Below are positions 47,749-60,588 of a DNA stretch of 64,000 nucleotides, in pieces. Within the stretch, counting starts at the first letter, position 1; each line of letters begins with the position of its first letter. The notes beneath the pieces are model-generated. The model saw only the letters and a list, made by a program, of their open reading frames with translations, did no database searches and was not told where the DNA came from. The DNA is from Periconia sp. R9002 (lineage: Eukaryota > Ascomycota > Dothideomycetes > Pleosporales > Periconiaceae): assembly GCA_023627715.1 (NCBI GenBank), contig JAMAHW010000006.1:1-64000 (forward strand). The letters are read 5' to 3'. Made by a program: the position numbers and the translations under genes.

Positions 47749-48544
47749 GAAAAGTGTTGTAGGGGTTGAAAAGTGTCGTGGGGAACAAGGCAGCATCCAT
47801 GAAATGCAACAATGAATCATCGCAGAGTATTGTAGGGCAACATCGAAGCAAACACGTAAAGAATTGGAAAGTGGAAGATTTGTGGCCATTATCATCTACA
47901 TCATAGCAAATGTTAATTGCGTGAACCCATATTCATGTCCTTTTGTGCCCACGCCCCATCATCCCGATATGCTCTCCAAAACCCACCTAACATCACCTTC
48001 ATCCACCCCCCACACACACCCCAAAAAAGAACATGTCCAAAACAATCCTCCCTTGAAATTATTCTCTGCCCCGTTTGCAGAGAATCCACCATCCACAATC
48101 GTGTTGCGCGACGGAGTAAGGTATCATAGTCATGGTCGTCAGACCGGTCCGTCTATAGTACATGCCGTTAAAATGAAAAGGGAAAACACAAAATCCCAGG
48201 TCCGTATCGAGCTGCCGAAGGATGGGGAAAAGCCGCCTGTGTCCAGTCAAGGCACAAGAGACTCTGAAGAAAGGAACGGAAGATGTCGGGGGCCAGCCGA
48301 AGATCAAATCGATCAGGCATCGCTGTCTCGCAAAGAGCCGGAGACAGATGCTAGCCAGAGGAAAGGGAAAGACCGCATATCGCAAGGAAAACTTTTGGGT
48401 GCAATCATTCGACAGGTCGTCCGCCATAAAGAAATATACCCATAAACCCATACGCCGTTCGCCATTCATGAAACCGTCATCATGAGGGTGCCGAGAAAAC
48501 CATGTTCAGGACGAGAGTCCTACTCGGCGCCAACTGCAAGCAGG
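47749..48544. other. Convergent 3' regions, bZIP gene and PAB1
   Basis: These 796 bp lie between two converging genes and probably form their 3' UTRs, including a long PAB1 3' UTR. A 193-codon plus-strand ORF here has no recognisable domain and low-complexity composition, and is not called. Confidence 0.5.
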
Positions 48545-50821
48545 TTAGGCCTTGTCATCTTTGGAATCGTCCTTGGGGGCGCCCTTCTCAGTCTCACCAT
48601 CTTTGTTCTTGACGTATTCGTCATAAACAGTCATGGCTTCTTCGACCTTGGCGCGGAGAGCATTGTCGTCGGTGGTGCTGGATGCGAGTTAGTAAAAGAT
48701 ACATGTACGGAAGCATAAGGTTACTTACAGGTTGATCAACTCAGCGTTATCCATCTCAAGAAGCATACCAGTGATCTTGCCGGCAAGCTCGGGTTGCATC
48801 TCGGCAATCTTGGGGTAAAGGGCCTCGCCGAGCATCTGCTTCTGCTGGCCGGCAGGGGCGGCGCTGAGAGCGTTCATGTCGACGCCAGCAGCGGGAGCGC
48901 CACGACCTCCTTGAGGGAAACCGGGCATGGGGGGCTGGCCAGGGCGACCCTGGGGTACGCCGCCGCCACGTCCGCCTTGCTGAGGGAAGGTCTGTCCGCC
49001 ACGAATTCCGGGAACACCGCCCATCTGAGGAGGGATACCGGGCATACCGGGGACAGGGCCGCCACGGCCAGCGCCACGTCCGCCCATAGCTTGCTGAGCA
49101 GCCTGGGCGAGTTGCATGTACTGCTGGTTCATGAACTGAGGAGGGTAGGCGCCAGGAGCCATGCCTGGAGGCATGAACATGGGAGGGATCTGCTGGTTGG
49201 GAGCTCCTCCACGGCCGCCTTGCTGGCCAGGAATAGCGCCAGGGAAAGCACCACGACCACCGGGCTGTCCAGGGACAGCACCAGGGAAAGGAACCTGTCC
49301 GCGACCACCCTGGGGGTACATCAAAGGTTGCTGACCAGGAGCCATGAACATGGGAGGAATACCACCGAATTGCTGCTGCTGCTGTTGCTGCATGCGCAAT
49401 TGGTTGCGAGCCTGGATGGTAGCTTCAAGCTGGTTCTTGCGGACATCCTTGCGCTGAGCAAGAGCGACGTAGAGAGGCTTGCCGTTGATCATCTTCTGGT
49501 TCATCTCGGTGACGGCCTTGGTAGCTTCATCGGGGTTGCTGAAGCAGACGAAGCCAAAGCCCTTGCTCTTGCCAAGGATCTTCTTCTCGCCCTTGATGGT
49601 AACCTTCTCTTTCTCCTCCTTCTCACCATCACCAGAAGCCTCCTTGTCATCCTCATCTTCCTTCTTGTCCTCCTTGTCCTTCTCCTCGGACGAGGCCTCG
49701 GCACCATCAGCGGGGATGGTGTCACGCATGACCTTGGCAGAGGTGATGGTTCCACAAGGGGCGAACATTTCACGAAGCTTGTCATCATCGATGTCGTCAT
49801 CGAGGTTCTTGATGTAGAGGTTGACACCCTGGTACTTGGACTGCTTCTCAAGACGAGCAGCCTCGTACTGCTTGCGAAGCTCCTCCTCACGCTCGTGCTT
49901 CTTCTGAGCACGGCCAACGTACAACTTCTGACCACGGAACTCGGTGTCATTCAACTTCTCAACGGCGACAGCAGCAGCCTCGTGCTTGACGTAGTTGACG
50001 AAACCAAAGCCACGGCTCTTGCCCTGGTCATCACGTGCGACTGACGCAGAGGTGATCTCACCGTGCTTCTCAAACAGCTCGCGGAAATCCTCGTCGCTGA
50101 CCTCGAGGTCAATGTTCTTGACGTAGATGTTGGTGAAGTTGGCCTTCATCTCCTCGAACTTGGACATGCGCTCCTTCTTGGGGATGTGGTGACCGACGAA
50201 GACCTTCTTCTCGTTCAACAACATACCGTTGACGTGCTTGATGGCATTGTTGGCAGCCTCAGCAGTCTCGTAGTGAACGAAGCCGTAGCCCTTGGAGTTG
50301 CCCAACTCATCTTGCGCAACCTTGCAGCTCAAGATGTTACCAAAAGCAGCAAATGTGTCGTGCAAAGCCTTGTTGTCAATGGCGTGGTCGAGGTTCTTGA
50401 TGAAGACGTTGCCCTGACCAGTCTTGCGGAGAGCGGGGTCACGCTGAGACCACATGATACGGCAGGGCTTGCCCTTGATGACGGTGTAGTTCAATTCCTC
50501 GAGCGCCTTCTCGCCATCCTCCGAGCTGTTGTAGTTAACATAAGCGTAACCGAGCGAGCGACGGGTGACGGCGTCACGGCAGACACGAATGGAGGCGACC
50601 TGGCCAATGGAGGAGAAGAGGTCGAAGAGCATGGCCTCGGTGACGGAGGGGTCAAGCTCGCCGACATAGAGCGAGGCCGAGTTGGGGTGAGCGGGCGTGG
50701 CAGAAGTGGGAGTGCCCTCGGCCTGGGCAGCAGGGACATTGGTGTTGAGGGTGGTGCCGTTGGAGCCATCGGCAGCACCGTCCTGGACGGGCGAAGTGGA
50801 GTTGGCGACCTCAGAAGACAT
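48545..50821 (-). CDS. PAB1: Polyadenylate-binding protein Pab1
   Basis: The spliced model is complement(48545..48677, 48729..50821), 741 aa. It binds mRNA poly(A) tails, links them to eIF4G and regulates deadenylation. Four RRMs are visible, starting near residues 50, 138, 231 and 334, with RNP motifs such as LYVGEL and [14 protein letters not shown] and [15 protein letters not shown] and [15 protein letters not shown] and [11 protein letters not shown]4 carries a ~50-residue acidic Lys/Glu/Asp insertion between its second and third strands, as in other Pezizomycotina. A Pro/Gly/Gln/Met-rich linker with GGRG repeats leads to the C-terminal MLLE domain ([12 protein letters not shown], then [14 protein letters not shown]), which is split by a 51-nt intron. 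The last 20 residues are charged. Confidence 0.96.
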
Positions 50822-52041
50822 CTTGTTTATCTAGCGCCGTTTGTTAGCCAAGTCAAAATTTTGTGGGCAGGTGCAGGGTTGCACCGGGCAGGCGCGCTCG
50901 CTTGCGGCGAGGAGGAGAAAAAAAAAAGTTTTGCCGTACCTTTTGGCTGCTAAAAGCTGCGACAGCGATAACAGGGGAAGTATATGCAGTAGTTAAACTG
51001 TCCGAGAGAGCAAAGTGAGTGGCCGGAGAGAGGGGCACGAGGATACTTCAACTGGCAGAGCGGAGGTTGAAGGAGGGTCGAGGTCGGGGCGTGGCTGTAG
51101 AGCGACTGGGACGGTGGTGGACTTGACGAGCGGGTTTGGCGGGGGTCGTCGAGACGGATTTTTTTGGGATTTTCTGTATTTTTTTGGGGCTTTTCTGTTC
51201 TGAGAGGTCCACGAGGAGACCGTGGAGAGAAGAGCTGTTGGGGGGTGGGGGTTGTGTATGTGTCAAACGTTTGAGGACACAATGCGAAGGGGAGTTGGGG
51301 TTTATAACGGTAGAGGAAGATTTCTGGCAGGTGCGCGGACCACGGCGCTAGTCCCGCTTCGGGCCACCCTATCGTCGAGCGGTGAAAGAACGATGGGCAG
51401 CGGTGGCATCAACCACGAAGAAAAAAACTGCAGTGGCGATAATCTACTAGGCAATCTCTACGTACGTGTGATGATTGTCAAGTTATTCATCTGACGCTGG
51501 ATACGAGGTAAAGCTATGTATACAACTGGTGTTGCCTCATACGGACCACGAGCACGTTCCCCACCACAGACGAATATACAGCGTTCCACCACAGACGCGC
51601 AACGATGAGTGAGAGAAAACCGGCCTAGTCTCTTAGCAAACGCGAGGTTTCCATTTCGATTGGCAGTGGCACCTGATGCTTTGAACACACGGCCAAACCA
51701 TGTGACTCCCATTCATTCCCGATGTCCTCATGAGCAACAACGGTGGCACTAAAGCTATGTACTACTCATGTCTACCTATATACACACACTCCTAGGTATA
51801 TCGCTTCATCCGAAAAAAGAAAATTTTCATCCTCCTCCAAAATAAGAATGGGTATCTGTGCTGAGAGCTAACGCAAGCGAACAAAAAAAAGAACAGAGAG
51901 GAGGAGAGAAAAAATGAAAACACATTCGCCATGCAGAAAAAGGGACAATGAATAAATAAAAAAACATCCCACCCAATGAAACCCATCATCATAGCATGAT
52001 CCCGTCAACAGATTTTTACGCCACATATCTCGTTAATCAAA
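50822..52041. other. PAB1 promoter and 3' flank of the coiled-coil gene
   Basis: About 1.2 kb between two minus-strand genes. The part next to PAB1 carries a likely 5'-UTR intron and pyrimidine/purine-rich leader sequence. Nothing else is recognised. Confidence 0.5.
50831..50939 (-). other. Probable 5'-UTR intron of PAB1
   Basis: On the minus strand a GTACGG donor is followed 109 nt later by a branch-like GCTAACAAACGGC and a CTAG acceptor, nine bases upstream of the PAB1 ATG. The spacing and sequence fit a spliced leader intron. There are no transcript data to confirm it. Confidence 0.5.
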
Positions 52042-55000
52042 TCATTCTTCCAGACCATCATCCCATCCATTCTGCTCCACGAGGAACGTCTCGACACGTC
52101 TCTTGCACTTGTCCAGACTTCCACCGAGCGCTTCTTTCCACTGGCTCTCGACCAGCCCGACCTTCTCCTTCAAATCATCCGTCAACCGCCGCTCTTCATC
52201 TTCACGAATGGCTTGCATCTCGCTGTCCACACTCTTGGGGTCTTCACCCTCCAATATGCGCTGAGTCTCAAGTAATTTGGTCCCTGCGATCATAACCAGT
52301 GTCTTTACCTCGTGCAGAAGGCAGAGCAGGTTGGTTTGGGACTCGATAAATTGGTACGCCGACCGTCCGGCATGGGTCAGAATACTGTAAAGGTACTGCA
52401 TCGGGAACTCGTGGTACACGGGATTCTCATCGTACTCTTGGGCGGGAATCGCGATTTCGAAGCCGTAGAGTGATTGCGGGACCTTTTGTACCACCGCCAG
52501 GAGACCGGGCGCGATGTCCCAAAAGGCCGACAGCTGCACCTCGACGCCACGCGTGACGTTCTGTTCGATGACGCTCAGGAGTTCCTCGTATCTTTTCAAA
52601 ATCTCCTTCTCCCATGCCACCTTGCGATCCTGCGCGTCACGGAGGAAGAAGTCTGTTGCCTCGCTGACTTTCTGGGTGTTCCTCGATTGTACGTACGGCA
52701 GTACAATGATGTCCTTGTACAAGTCGTTCCGTTCGTCCTCCAACTCAAACAGTTCTTTATGTAGTTGCTCTCGTGCATCGAAAAGCCACTTAAGGAGTGT
52801 CAACATCTCAAGCAATTCCGGCTGCTCGTCACCCTCCTCTTGAGTTTGATTAGGATTAGGATTCTGGGCATCGTCGCAAAGGCGAGTCTTCTGATACTCC
52901 ATCGACGCCGACACCTTATTGACGCGTTCGCAAAGCATGGCATGCAAGGGGTTGGCGACTTCGGCCTGGAAAGTATCAAAAGTCTTCTGCACGAGCTGTT
53001 GTGCGCGCTGGTTCTCGCGATTCTCGAAATCAGCTTCAGCTTGAGCTGCATCTGCATAACTGAGGACGCCGCTTTGTACATTCTGCTGTATGTTATAGCG
53101 AAGTTGCGCACGGCGATCCGCCAATTCTTTGGCCTCTTTCTCTTTCCCAGCTTTGTTAGTGGCCGTGAATCGTTCCTTGACTTCCCTGACTTCCTGCATA
53201 TCAGACAAGGTGCGTAGACTGCTTCGGATCGATGCAAGATCAGGATGATTATTGTTAACAGCGGGGTGGTGCCGGGGATATGGCGGTGGCAGGGTTACTA
53301 GTCGAGATACGTCCAGTCTGCGTGGATCAGGCGTAGCCGGAGCAGAGCTCGGGTACGGATTCAACTGCTGATTTGTCGCATCATGAAGTCCAACCTTCTC
53401 AGGAGGGTACTCATTCGGTCCATATCCTTGTCGGCTACTGGATTCGCCGCGATAGCTAGGTGAGGATTCAGCCTGCTCAGCCCACTGTAGACTTTCCTGT
53501 GCCTCCTTGGGCAAAGACATGTATTTGGACTCCCTCTTGCTCCTTTCGAGTCTTCTCGCTCCACCTACGCCTGATGATGCGCCATCGTTGCTGGCCTCCC
53601 ACCAGCGGCTCGCCGATCGGCCTCGGGAGTCCTCCTCGTCCGGTACAGTACTCATTGCCATACTAGGAATGGGAGAAAGCACAGGCTTGTAGTTCCAAGA
53701 TGCATCGCGCTGTCGTTGAGCCGGAGCGTCGCAAGGAGAGGAAGGTTCCTGCGAAGTGAAGTTTGTGACCGATGAGGCAGGGCTGGCGGCCGTTGTAGGC
53801 ACAGAATTTGATAGTCTAGTATCCGGAGACTCCCCACTCGTGGAAGCTTGTGATCTTCCGCCGGTCGGGACGACAGACGTGCTTTTCGCACTGGGTGTGA
53901 CTGATCTGCGCCCGGTACTGTTGAAGGACCGCCACAAATCCCTGGTCAACTCGAGAACATCACCCGCCATAGCATCAAAAGCAGCCGAGTATCGGTCCCG
54001 TCGCAGTCGTGATTCATTGACAATGAATTCCGCGAACAACTCGAGCCTGTCTTCGTCGGATTGAGCAGCTACTTCACGCTCGATGAATTGGCGATGGCGC
54101 TCAACGGCAGCTTGTGCGAATGAATCACCCTCTGCAGGCCTTGGGGTTGCAGATGCACTGGGTTCTTGGTCGGCGCCTGAGCTGTTAGCCAGGCCCGAAA
54201 CATGACCGTCGAGGTCATTGCGGAGAGGTGGGGTGGGAAGGGCTTTGGAAGGAATTGACGCTGGAAGCTTCTGAGAATGATGAAGATCGAAAGTATCCGT
54301 ACCTGGCGAAAAGGGCGGCGTGGGAGCGGCGCTCGAGGCAACTCTCTGATGGTAAGCATCATGTCTTGGAGTTGTGTTTGACGATCCAGTATCCTCCATT
54401 AGCCCCGCACTCCTGGGGGTGCGCATCGCACCTGCACTTCGTGGGGTGTTTTTGTTGACCGCTCCGCGCCGGCTGAGTCCCCCATCGGGACTGCCCAAAG
54501 CCAAATCAGATGGCACAGCTGTCGATATTTCCATGTCATGCGCCCACGGGTTGTTGTTGGGTTCTGTCCGCTCGCGGGCGGCGCGACTTTCACTTCGACG
54601 TTCACGGATACCACGCGAATTTTCTTGTTTGCCGCTGCGGTAGAGCGTACTGCTCGAATGTGTTGACACGGTGGGTCCAGACGAGGTAGAAGCATCTTCG
54701 GTCTCCGCGACAGGTGGCTCCGGAGGGCGCGCAGTTTGCAGGTTTGTGTCGATTTGCAGTACAGCAGGTGATCTCGATCGACTTCGCTCATCTTGCCAAC
54801 CAATTGGTGTCGGCGGGATTGGTGTCAAAGTACTCTGTCCCGGTCTCCGCGTAGGAGGCGCAGCAAGATGTACTGACTGTCGACTGGCACCGGCGTCCAT
54901 GCCGCGTCCCAAACTTTGAGACCTGGAACTGCTCGGAGGTGGACCAGGCGGCGGAGGCGGTAAAGGTAGATTCTGTTCCCAGTTCGCAGGAGGAATTGGT

Positions 55001-56111
55001 GAAGACTCAACGGGGGTGCGGGAAGCTGAAGCCAACACGCCAGTCGATGCTGCCCTCCGCGATCCCGGCGCGCCAATAGGTGAATACGTTTCCGGGCTCC
55101 ATCGGCGCTCTGCACCATACTGTGGTTGCTGATGCTGCTGTTGTTGAGGTCGAGGCGCCATAATCCCAGGCGACGAAGGAGCACGCTGGATCGCCTCGCT
55201 GGTGTTGAGACGCAACGATTCGATATTGCTGGGACCTGCGCTATCGGGATTTCTGCTTCTAAAAGACGAGAAGCCCAACTTGGAGGCTATCTTATCGCGC
55301 GAGGCCGAGCGCTTGGAAGTGCCCGCTGGAGGCGGAGGGGGAAACTGTGGATTGGAGGTAACGCTGGTCGCGCTCGAAGGAATCACCATTGAACCCGGCC
55401 GACTTCCATAAAAGCCCGACACGGGACGAGACACGGGCGAAGGGGCATATTCAGACGGTGGGATGGGCGGGGGCGGGGGATGGTTTGCGGGAAAGGTATT
55501 GGCTGGGAGGTGCGGCGACGAATTGATGTTCTGAGATAGGCTTTGATTCTGACCCGGCGAATACGGCGGTGGTGGAGAGGGCATTGAAGCTGAGTCGCGG
55601 GAACGAATGATTAGCTGCCATGGCAGAGGACTAGACGCGACAACATACCCTCCATACCCGTCACGTCTGATCTAGCACCGGTCGCAATGGGCGCGGGAAC
55701 GACATTGACATTGTGGCCATGGGGGACACCCCTCCCCCACTGCTGGGGGTTGTAGGACGGCACGGCGGCCGAACTCCTCATCACTCCCACGACGGGTGAG
55801 GCAGCATACGACACAGGCGAAGCGGCATACGAGGAGGGAGAGGCGGCGGCGTAGGGCGAAAAAGGTAGACTTAAAGTAGAGGGAGCGGCGCTCAGAGGGG
55901 TGTGGATAGGCAGGCCAGGCTGATGCAAGGGCGGCGCAAGGGCGGTTGTTATTCTGGGGGGCTGGACGGCTAAGCGTCGGAGAGGAGAGGCCTGAGAGCG
56001 GACATGGAAAGGTGAGGGCGACGAGGAGGGCGAGGGTGAAGAGGGTGCTTGGGTCGCGGGTGGGGGAGGCGGCGGCGGCGGCGGAGGGTCGTAGGGGGAG
56101 TGGGAGGCCAT
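52042..56111 (-). CDS. Large disordered/coiled-coil protein, unknown
   Basis: The spliced model is complement(52042..55589, 55649..56111), 1336 aa with one 59-nt intron (GTATGT donor, GCTAATC branch, ACTCAG acceptor). The N-terminus opens with a run of prolines, and the first ~620 residues are Ser/Pro/Thr/Gln-rich and probably disordered. A helical module follows (VERHRQFIEREVAAQ, then ELFAEFIVNESRLRRDRYSA). After another Ser-rich linker, the last ~450 residues are highly charged and helical (ATNKAGKEKEAKELADRRAQ, EREQLHKELFELEDERNDL-type heptads), ending WDDGLEE. This suggests a scaffold or cytoskeleton/cortex-associated protein. I do not recognise a named family. An alternative start three codons upstream (56120) exists. 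Confidence 0.8.
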
Positions 56112-58099
56112 GATCTCCACTCTGTGCTATGTTGGGAACGGAAAAGAAAGAGCACGGAGGCAGAGAGCCAGAGGGGTGGGTTGGTGTTGCATGTGTGGTG
56201 TATTGTCAGTTGGATGTGAAAGTGATGTTCACGCCCTCGGCGGCTGGAGCAAGCCTCACAGCCAATCTCTACCGGGGAACGTTGGGGGAGTAGCTGGTAG
56301 CGGACGGGAACGTCTGCGGCCGATGCGCGCACCCTGCATTGCATATGCCATTAGTTACAGTCTGTCTGCCTTCATCTGATTTGATCTATGCACGGTAGAC
56401 GAACCCGCTCAACACTACACCACTGTACATACACAGTCAACCTCTATCTATACACAGCATATGTATGTATCCCCCTCTGCAAAAATATAAACACCCAAAT
56501 CATCCGATCCAATCCACCATCACCTCAATCACATCCATCACACCACACTTAGCCCCAAACCAGCTACCCTCCGCAAGCCTGTCCACCCTGCCTATCCCGT
56601 CCCCCCTCATCCTCCAATCATCCTCCCACCCGCAAAGTGCAGCAGTTAACCTACAGACGAACAAGGATCAATGTCCGCGTGGCCCCTGTCCATTCCCTTC
56701 TGGCTCCGTCTCTTTTTTTTTTCTCCTACTGTATGTACGAGCGACCGAGTAGCGGAGCGGGGCGACCATGTCTAAGAATATCTCGTCAGTCACTTACTCT
56801 ATTTGCACCGTTTACATCTTTGCATTGATGAGAGTGTGTGGGTAGATAATTTGTAGGGTGCATGCATCCATCATCCCATCATCGTGTAGTTACTCAGGTA
56901 GGAAGTTAGGTACACAGCAGCACGGGTGTAAGGCAAGCAATATTTTCTCACACCTCGTGTTTATTGTCGTATTCATCAGGGCGGGCAGTTCTTCGGGGAT
57001 ATTATTGATGTTGGTAATCCACGTGAAGCCACCCACGCACTTCACTCTATCTCTCTCATACAGTACACTTGAAATCTCAAGCTTTCATTGATGTGTGTAT
57101 ACAAGAAGAAAAACAAAACAAAAAAAGGTACACGCACGCACACTCCACCCCCATTTCCAAAAACAATCCATTCAATAATCCTCCGCTCATCGCCACATAA
57201 AGAAAACTCCGTTCCAATATCAATTGATCCCATACCAATCTTCCCTCCCCTTGCTAGATAGAGGGAGAGAGAGAGAGAGAGAAAGTGCGCGCGCGTGTGT
57301 GTCAAAGCGGGACGCGGTGTAACTAGGTAGGTCCTCCGTACCACCTAACCGCATTGTTCTGTATAGATGTCTCAGACATTCAATGTTGGAAATGGTAGTC
57401 GGCGACTCGCACTGTTGGTTTCTCACCTCATCCTCATCCTCCAAATAATCCAAGACATTGAGCATTAGGAATCCCCATCGCCGCCTAACCATCCTCCAAC
57501 TCGGGGTAAACGTAAATATAGGCAAGCACACACACGCGAGAGAAACGAGAGAGGTAAGACACTCGAAGCCTCAAGACGTTTACTAAGGATTCACAATAAA
57601 AGCTTATTTAGATGCTTATGTCCTTGCTAAGTAAACTAATCATCACATCTCATCTTTCTCTTCTCCGTAAGTGAGATCTACCTAGGTACATATCCGTCAT
57701 AATAAGCCCACATGACAATGACAAGAAAGATGAGAATCATTACGTGCATGGCACACACCGTCAAAGCATTTGGTAGGTAAGGTAGCCCAGCATGCGGCCA
57801 CACCACGAACGACGACGATGACGCCCCCACCACCCCATGTGAACAACCTATATATAGTAAAGCCAGCGTTAAATCCCCCGAATGCCGCTTTCACGCGATT
57901 TCAATCACTCATCATTGATAAAACCACATGTTCGTTCAGTCATCATATCACGTCCCTATCTGTCTTGGGAAAAGAGCCACACACACGCGCGCGCGCGGAA
58001 AGAGGAGGTGAAGAATTTGTTCGCATGTCGCCCCTCGCTCCTAAAAAAAACGATAAAAATAACAAAAATGGTATTGGAAGGGCTTCGCTGATGAGGGAT
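56112..58099. other. 2-kb intergenic region with microsatellites
   Basis: The region contains the promoter of the large coiled-coil gene and the 3' flank of FBP1. A GA/CG/TG microsatellite lies at 57259-57302 and a pyrimidine tract near 56708. No gene is supported. Confidence 0.5.
57259..57302. repeat. GA / GC / GT dinucleotide microsatellite
   Basis: A run of about 11 GA units (with one extra GG) grades into GCGCGCG and then GTGTGTG. It is non-coding and lies in the region downstream of FBP1. Confidence 0.8.
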
Positions 58100-59371
58100 C
58101 TACTTTTGGTGTTTCTTGTGGATGTCGATGACTTTTTGGACTTCTTGCTCGGAGCCTAGGAAGATGCCGCTTCGATCGTGGATGTGCTCGGGCACGGCCT
58201 CGAGCATACGGTTCATGTTGCTGTCGACGGCGAGACCACCGGCTGTTGCGGATTTTGATTAGCGATGGCGGATAGACGGGCGGATGCATGCATCCTTTTC
58301 AAAATGTGGAGGTGGGGAGAAGGTAAGAAGGGAATCGCAGACTAACCATTCTCAAACACCATCGCCATGGGCGCGCACTCATACAGAATCCTCAGCTTGC
58401 CCTTGGGGCTCTTCTTGTCGGCCGGATACGCAAAGATGCCGCCGTACAGCAATGTCCTGTAGGCGTCTGCCACCATGGAACCGATGTATCTAGCGCTATA
58501 CGGCTTGCCGCCCTCGCCAGGGTACTTCAATCCATTGATGTACTCCTTGACCGGTTCCTCCCAGTACAACGAGTTTCCCTCGTTGACTGAGTAGATGGCC
58601 CTTTTCTTCGGGATGCGCATGTCCGGGTGCGTGAGAATAAACTCGCCAAAGTTGTTGTCCAGCGTGAAGCCGTTGACGCCGCCGCCCTTCATTGTAATCA
58701 CCAGCTGTGCACTGGCGCCGTACATGGTGAATCCGGACGCGACCATCTCGGTGCCAGGCTTCAAGATGTCCTCTTTGTCTCCTTTCGCACCTTCTGCAAG
58801 CTTGAAAATGGAGAAAATGGTTCCGACCGAGACACCGGCGTCGAGGTTGGAGGATCCGTCGATGGGGTCGCAGGCCACGGCGTACCGAGCGTTGGGCCAC
58901 TCGTTGAAGGTGATGGCTTCTTCTTCCTCTTCTGAGACGAGAAGCTTGACACGACCGCACGACCGCATCGCGGAAATGAAAAGGTCATTGCCGATCACGT
59001 CGAGTTTTTTTTGGTCGTCACCGGTTGCGTTGGCCTGGCCCGCAAGACCAGTGAGCTGGATAGAAGTTGTCAGCCAGCCGTCACCCGAACTATGGAATGG
59101 AGGCACATACATTGACCAAGGTGGCTCGACGGATGTAGAATGAGATACTCTTGAATGCGAATTGAAGCGCGTGGCAAAGCAATCTGTGCGGAAAGTGAGT
59201 TGTTTGCTCCCGTCACGCATCTTCTTGTGGCAAAACGTACGTGAAGTCTCCTGTCGCCTCCTTGTGTTTGGTCTGCTCTTCTGTGAGGAATCGTGTGAGG
59301 GTGATGATGTCGGTGTTGATGGAATCCTTCCCCACAGCTCCTACGTCGCCATTGTCATTGTTAGTAGCCAT
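58100..59371 (-). CDS. FBP1: Fructose-1,6-bisphosphatase
   Basis: The spliced model is complement(58100..58242, 58347..59055, 59111..59183, 59241..59371), 351 aa with three introns. It hydrolyses fructose-1,6-bisphosphate to fructose-6-phosphate, the committed step of gluconeogenesis in the cytosol. TDIITLTRFLTEEQ begins the conserved fold. The metal- and phosphate-binding signature DPIDGSSNLDAGV, the dinuclear-metal loop VSEEEEEA, and the substrate segment RYIGSMVADAYRTLLYGGIFAYP are intact. The C-terminal LYECAPMAMVFENGAGG motif is split by the last intron. Length is normal. No signal or targeting sequence is seen. Repression by glucose is typical of the gene, but no specific site was identified. 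Confidence 0.96.
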
Positions 59372-60588
59372 GGTGGTATATCTCGTGTGAACAAAAAGAC
59401 TTGGGGAGAGGTGAAATGTGAAGGTGAAGAGAACAGGTAGCTAGGAGCAGTTGCGATGAGGAGAGGTAGAGGAAAGACAAAACCCAAAGATGGGTGGCTT
59501 GTGTCAGTCCTTGGACCCGCTGAAACTAAATTCGGATCACGATGGCTAGAGTCGGTCGGGAAAATGGAGCAACAGCTGTCGGTACGGTTTTACACAGGTC
59601 AAAGGGGGCCCTCGGCAATTGTAATCCAGTGTCACGAGCAGCGGTTACAACCTATGGGACGTGAATGGATCGACCGGCTGGGAGCACCCAGCTCATCTGG
59701 AAAGACTATTTGCAGGAGTTTCATTTCAAAGATGCTGACGAAGCGGCGGGCATGGCTTTGTTGTCTTGTGAAGATACTGAATTGCTAGTGTCCCCACGAT
59801 CACCGTATGATGACGATGGAGGTCCAGCTGAGAGACCCCGCATGTGGAGGGAGACACGCCGTTCCCTTCCGACATTCCGACCCGCGGCTTTGAGCCCCAC
59901 GACACCGGGAAAACAAACATCCAGTGACGCTGCAACTACATCAATTCATACATGGGTACATATATCCAATGAGAAATCCTATCCACTGACTTGGATGTCG
60001 ATGTATCCTTGCTTGTAGACGGATTAAGTAGTGTATATATCCGTGCAGTGAAGAAAACCCACATATCACAATACTTGCGATTGGGGTATGGCAGTGCCGC
60101 GTTCAATTCTCAAACGTTCATCACCAGCACCCATGTACGTACGCGTACCATTTCACGATATCAAACCGGAGGACTCAATCCTACCAAGACACAAAGATCT
60201 AGACTGGTACGCACGCGCGCGGAACGTGGACATGTGAACACTACAGATCATGTGATGGATTCTATACATACATGCAGACATCAATTGTAATCAGCTTTTT
60301 TACACGCCCCCATACCGAATATGCACACCTTTGATCATGCAAATATACAGAAGAAGGCACGATGAAAGAAGAAAAAAACCTTCATGTGCCCTGAATCGCT
60401 CTTTTCGTATCACACTCGGAGAAGCGTCCGCGAAGGGGTAGACAGAGTGCTATGTATGTAACAAGTAACGGGGAATAAAGCATGCCAAAAGTCAATACAT
60501 CTAAACTGAACAAAAGAACACCAAGGAAACAAATAATACATCCGCATCCTGATCCAATGCTACATTCCGCCCAATCTTACAAATGAAA
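59372..60588. other. FBP1 promoter and KGD1 3' flank
   Basis: About 1.2 kb between two minus-strand genes. Short plus-strand ORFs of up to about 117 codons show no motif and are not called. Confidence 0.5.

Noticed and set aside
47864..48445. 193-codon plus-strand ORF between the bZIP gene and PAB1
   Set aside because: No recognisable domain, low-complexity composition, and it lies in the convergent 3' UTR region. Considered chance.
48794..50044. 416-codon open frame on the plus strand, and further long frames to 50953
   Set aside because: It is exactly antisense to PAB1, is rich in Leu/Val/Ser as expected from the complement of a GC-biased conserved gene, and has no domain. It is a shadow of PAB1.
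59456..60018. Plus-strand ORFs of 110 and 117 codons upstream of FBP1
   Set aside because: They overlap each other in different frames, lack motifs and lie in promoter sequence.
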